Shown in pieces: positions 3,994-6,040 of a DNA stretch of 6,040 nt. Positions within the stretch are counted from its first letter, which is position 1, and every line of letters begins with the position of its first letter. The stretch comes from GWA1-39-11 sp964640435 (GTDB lineage: Bacteria > Patescibacteriota > Microgenomatia > Levybacterales > GWA1-39-11): assembly GCA_964640435.1 (NCBI GenBank), contig CAZXFJ010000047.1, positions 1 to 6,040 of the forward strand, written 5' to 3'. Both the position numbers and the translations under genes were made by a program. Below the pieces are notes generated by a model. It was not told the origin of the DNA. It ran no database searches and was given only the letters and a program-made list of their open reading frames with translations.

Positions 3994-4407
3994 GTGAATA
4001 TGTTTAAGCCTGTCGAGGCAACAACTATCAAGGAGTACATTGACTCAATTGAGGAACCAAGAAAAAGTGAAATTATTGAGCTTGATAAATTCATTCAGAA
4101 CGTTGTCCCCGACTTAAAGCCACATTTTGCAATAAACATGATTGGCTATGGTTCTTTTCACTACAAATCAAAATCTGGAAGAGAAGGAGATTGGCCAGTT
4201 ATTTCTCTTGCGAGTCAGAAAAATTATATCTCTGTCTATCTTTGCTCTGTGATTGATGGAAAATACGTAGCAGAAACTTACAGCAAGAATTTTGGTCCAA
4301 AAGTCTCAACTGGAAAGAGCTGTATTCGATTTAAGAAACTTGAAGATATAGATCTTAATGTTTTAAAAGAAGCAATCGAAAAAGGGGCAAAGAAACCCGG
4401 ATTTTAG
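3994..4407 (+). CDS. DUF1801 (YdhG-like) domain protein
   Basis: This 137-residue protein matches the small alpha/beta DUF1801 fold in order. It has an N-terminal helix pair (TIKEYIDSIEEPRKSEIIEL, 11-30) and a second helix (DKFIQNVVPDLKPHF). The core is IGYGSFHYKSKSGREGDWPV (50-69) with SLASQKNYISVYLC (71-84), and the end is a GKSCIRFKKLEDID strand-turn (108-120) before a closing helix. The GYGSF and S-x-QKNYISVYL motifs are typical. The biochemical role of the family is not established. The start may be GTG 3994, which sits where transcription is predicted to begin, or ATG 4000, two codons in; neither has a Shine-Dalgarno site. Its TAG stop overlaps the stop of the convergent flavin-fold gene: the two genes share four bases. 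Confidence 0.86.
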   Translation: MNMFKPVEATTIKEYIDSIEEPRKSEIIELDKFIQNVVPDLKPHFAINMIGYGSFHYKSKSGREGDWPVISLASQKNYISVYLCSVIDGKYVAETYSKNFGPKVSTGKSCIRFKKLEDIDLNVLKEAIEKGAKKPGF

Positions 4408-4412
4408 GGTTT
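4393..4412. terminator. Possible bidirectional terminator across two convergent stop codons
   Basis: AAACCC (4393-4398) and GGGTTT (4407-4412) form a 6-bp stem with an 8-base loop that holds both stop codons. Short T-rich runs follow on both strands. The stem is weak, so this is a candidate only. Confidence 0.35.
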
Positions 4413-4862
4413 TAATTCCTGTCTTGGCTCATCAAAATTCTCTTCATCAAAAAGAACAATCGAAGTTGGTTTTACCCTATATAGCTTGTGTGGATTTTTC
4501 CCTGCAACAAACTCACTATAAAATTCTTCACCTCGACTAAATTTATCTGCATAGAGCCTTAATGCTTTTTGAATCTCAGCTGCGTCAGAGACTTCTTGAG
4601 CAACCCCCGTAATCTGAAGCCCAACAACATCTTCGCCTGGCACAAATTTTACAGGAATAGCAACAGCAACCTTTGAATTCTGGAGGATTTCTTTACTGTG
4701 GCGTCTTTCAGGCTTACTTATCCAATATATATTTTTGTTTTCATCTGCTGCAAAATATACAGTACAAATCCAAGGCTCACCCGCATTAACAGTTGCCAGC
4801 TGCAACATTTTTGCAGAAGCTAAATATCCGTTTATAAGTTTTTCAAGCTCCATATTAAACAT
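4404..4862 (-). CDS. Pyridoxamine 5'-phosphate oxidase-like flavin split-barrel protein
   Basis: This 152-residue protein has the layout of small PNPOx-like split barrels. An N-terminal helix (LEKLINGYLASAKM) leads into the first strand pair LQLATVNAGEPWICTVYFA (20-38), then NIYWISKPERRHSKEI (44-59), KVAVAIPV (64-71) and GLQITGVAQEV (81-91). A helical insert (EIQKALRLYADKF) follows and the end is HKLYRVKPTSIVLFDE (125-140). The ERRHS segment and the Thr/Trp-containing strands are where relatives contact FMN. Members bind FMN, F420 or heme, and the exact reaction cannot be told here. It is the second gene of a pair with the SDR upstream: ATG 4862 overlaps the SDR stop by eight bases, and an alternative ATG at 4853 follows it by one base. 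No clear ribosome site is present, so translation is probably coupled. It is too short and lacks the C-terminus expected for true PdxH. Confidence 0.84.
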   Translation of the reverse strand: MFNMELEKLINGYLASAKMLQLATVNAGEPWICTVYFAADENKNIYWISKPERRHSKEILQNSKVAVAIPVKFVPGEDVVGLQITGVAQEVSDAAEIQKALRLYADKFSRGEEFYSEFVAGKNPHKLYRVKPTSIVLFDEENFDEPRQELKP

Positions 4863-5589
4863 TAAGTTCTTCTTCTAAAATAAGCGTAGGATCCTGATTA
4901 GTATAACCCCCATCAACAACTATTACTTGTCCATTTACATAAGCAGCATCTTCTGATAACAAAAATTTAATTACGCCTGCAATGTCTGTTGGGAGAGCAA
5001 TTCTACCTAAAGGGTTTGATCCAGCAAGCTTTTCATAAAACTCTTCAGGGCTTCCTTTGATCATGGGCGTGTCTACCCAACCAGGAGCCACAGAATTAAC
5101 TCTAATTTTTCTATCTCTAAACATTAAGCTCAGTGATTTTGTGAGAGAATTAACACCAGCCTTACTCGCAGAATAAGCAGAGGTAATGGAACCGCCATAA
5201 TACGAATCTGTTGAACTTATCATTATAAAACGTCCTTCTTTTTCAATCTTATCCTCAAATAACCTGGCCAAATAATAGTTGCTAGATAAATTTACCGCAA
5301 TTGTCTTATCCCAAACTCCAAAATCCTCCTGAATCGAATTTTCTTCGTATTCTACAATCCCAGCACAATTAACCAATGCGTAAATAGAGTTACCATCAAA
5401 AGATTTTGCAAACTTTTCAATTTCCTCTTTGCGGCTTATGTCTAATTGAACCGTTTTAATATTTTTTGAAGTATTTTTAAGACTCTTGCCATTATGTGTA
5501 GCAATTACGGAGTAGCCATTCTCTGACAAATTCTCTGCGACTGATTTACCTATTCCCCCAGACGCACCAATTACGATAATCGTCTTCAT
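4855..5589 (-). CDS. Short-chain dehydrogenase/reductase (classical SDR)
   Basis: This 244-residue protein is a full-length classical SDR with an intact active site. GASGGIG (8-14) binds the nucleotide, LD at 49-50 is the adenine-contact position, and NCAG (74-77) replaces the usual NNAG. The catalytic tetrad is N100 (VNLSS), S126, Y139 and K143 (YSASK). RVNSVAPGWVDTPM (163-176) and NGQVIVVDGGYT (219-230) are the standard later motifs. These enzymes oxidise or reduce alcohol/carbonyl groups with NAD(H) or NADP(H). T31-H32-N33 after the second strand, with no Asp there, leans towards NADP(H) but is not decisive. After the usual VDGGYT end there is an extra acidic tail of 14 residues (NQDPTLILEEELNV). 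The FabG-like pattern does not prove a fatty-acid role. Start ATG 5589 has no ribosome site and follows an extended -10 by seven bases. Confidence 0.92.
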   Translation of the reverse strand: MKTIIVIGASGGIGKSVAENLSENGYSVIATHNGKSLKNTSKNIKTVQLDISRKEEIEKFAKSFDGNSIYALVNCAGIVEYEENSIQEDFGVWDKTIAVNLSSNYYLARLFEDKIEKEGRFIMISSTDSYYGGSITSAYSASKAGVNSLTKSLSLMFRDRKIRVNSVAPGWVDTPMIKGSPEEFYEKLAGSNPLGRIALPTDIAGVIKFLLSEDAAYVNGQVIVVDGGYTNQDPTLILEEELNV

Positions 5590-5596
5590 AATTCAG

Positions 5597-5605
5597 ATTA
5601 TAGCA
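5597..5605 (-). promoter_or_regulatory. Extended -10 promoter for the SDR and flavin-fold genes
   Basis: On the minus strand TGCTATAAT is a perfect extended -10 lying wholly in the 17-base gap between the two SDR genes. It ends seven bases before ATG 5589. No -35 is visible. It predicts that the full-length SDR can be transcribed apart from the SDR upstream, as a leaderless mRNA. Confidence 0.72.
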
Positions 5606-5606
5606 C

Positions 5607-6040
5607 TTAGGAAATTGACCTGCCGCCATCAACCGGCAGGACTACGCCAGTTGTAAAATCCGATTCAAACAAATATAGAACAGCTTTTGCAATTTCTTCA
5701 GCGCCTCCCCAGCGAGCAAGAGGAGTATTTAAAAGCGCTTCCTTATTTTCTTCCTCTGTTAAATCGGGCGGAGCGAGAATGGGACCCGGAGCAATGGCGT
5801 TAACCGAGACACTCGGAGCAAGCTCGAGCGCTAGTGTTTTTGTAACCGAATCGACTGCTGCTTTTGCCCCGTTATATACAATGTAATCCTTATATGGGGA
5901 TTTAAGAACTGACCAGTCTGAGAAAAAAATTATTCTTCCTTCGCTCATTTTTTTGCCAACTTCTTGCCCTAAAAATACAGTTGATCCAACAATTGATCTC
6001 ATTATCTTATCGAAATCGTCTGATGTAATTTTCCCCAAAG
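5607..6040 (-). CDS. Short-chain dehydrogenase, pteridine reductase-like, C-terminal part (5' end outside window)
   Basis: The frame is open to the right edge of the window. The visible 143 residues, numbered from codon 6038, lack the nucleotide-binding GxxxGIG and NNAG motifs, which must lie beyond base 6040. The TTG at 6038 is not a convincing start. Visible SDR landmarks are RIIFFSDWS (35-43), the catalytic pair Y55 and K59 (YNGAK), LALELAPSVSVNAIAPGPIL (69-88), TPLARWGGAEEIAKAV (105-120) and the C-terminal DFTTGVVLPVDGGRS (127-141). The LAPxVxVNAIAPGPIL pattern and the Asp near the usual catalytic Ser position resemble pteridine reductase/FolM-type SDRs, which reduce biopterin or dihydrofolate. 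This is a suggestion by pattern only. The stop lies 17 bases before the next SDR, which has its own promoter in that gap. Confidence 0.85.
   Translation of the reverse strand, partial: LGKITSDDFDKIMRSIVGSTVFLGQEVGKKMSEGRIIFFSDWSVLKSPYKDYIVYNGAKAAVDSVTKTLALELAPSVSVNAIAPGPILAPPDLTEEENKEALLNTPLARWGGAEEIAKAVLYLFESDFTTGVVLPVDGGRSIS

Noticed and set aside
6036..6038. TTG at 6038 as the true start of the second SDR
   Set aside because: The protein would lack its nucleotide-binding half; the frame is open to the window edge, so the gene simply continues outside.
1..6040. A defence system, CRISPR array, toxin-antitoxin pair, transposon or prophage
   Set aside because: No repeats with spacers, no transposase, nuclease or phage protein motifs and no terminal inverted repeats were seen. 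The SRPBCC/CxxC pair is small and coupled but has no toxin or antitoxin features.

Overview
The window looks like a compact, AT-rich bacterial chromosome segment. It probably comes from a Candidatus Patescibacteria (CPR) genome, perhaps the Microgenomates side. This is an inference from gene style and cannot be proven from 6 kb. The support is very short genes packed on both strands, convergent genes whose stop codons overlap, many genes apparently transcribed without a leader, and families I associate with these genomes: a His-rich Cys-less cupredoxin, a YggT-like protein with an N-terminal extension, a DUF3096 microprotein, AHSA1-type SRPBCC proteins and a DUF1801 protein. No rRNA, tRNA, mobile element, CRISPR array or phage gene is visible.

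Layout. 1-441: the 3' end of a VIT1/CCC1-type Fe/Mn transporter gene. 449-1107: an SRPBCC (AHSA1-like) protein and a 76-residue CxxC protein, coupled through a one-base overlap. 1115-1917: one seven-helix membrane protein with its own promoter, leader inverted repeat and strong terminator. 1948-2331: a second SRPBCC protein. 3178-2324, minus strand: a membrane-anchored cupredoxin-like protein followed by a DoxX-like membrane protein, from one promoter. 3285-3978, plus strand: a probable membrane-protein operon of a 26-residue single-helix peptide, a YggT-like protein and a 47-residue DUF3096 peptide. 3994-4407: a DUF1801 protein. 5589-4404, minus strand: a short-chain dehydrogenase (SDR) and a flavin split-barrel protein. 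6040-5607, minus strand: the 3' part of a second SDR resembling pteridine reductases.

How it works together. The genes are mostly accessory and housekeeping-like: metal handling, envelope proteins, lipophilic-ligand or chaperone-like folds and redox enzymes. They do not form one obvious pathway. The clearest system-level signal is in gene expression. Five genes at the head of transcription units (449, 1948, 3994, 3178 minus, 5589 minus) have a -10 box ending only 6-10 bases before the start codon and no Shine-Dalgarno sequence, so they are predicted to be leaderless or nearly so. Three other genes (877, 1198, 3835) have strong Shine-Dalgarno sequences, two of them identical in sequence and spacing. 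I see no convincing new defence or mobile system. The points most worth a second look are the start architecture, the cupredoxin with all four blue-copper ligands replaced, and the three very small proteins.
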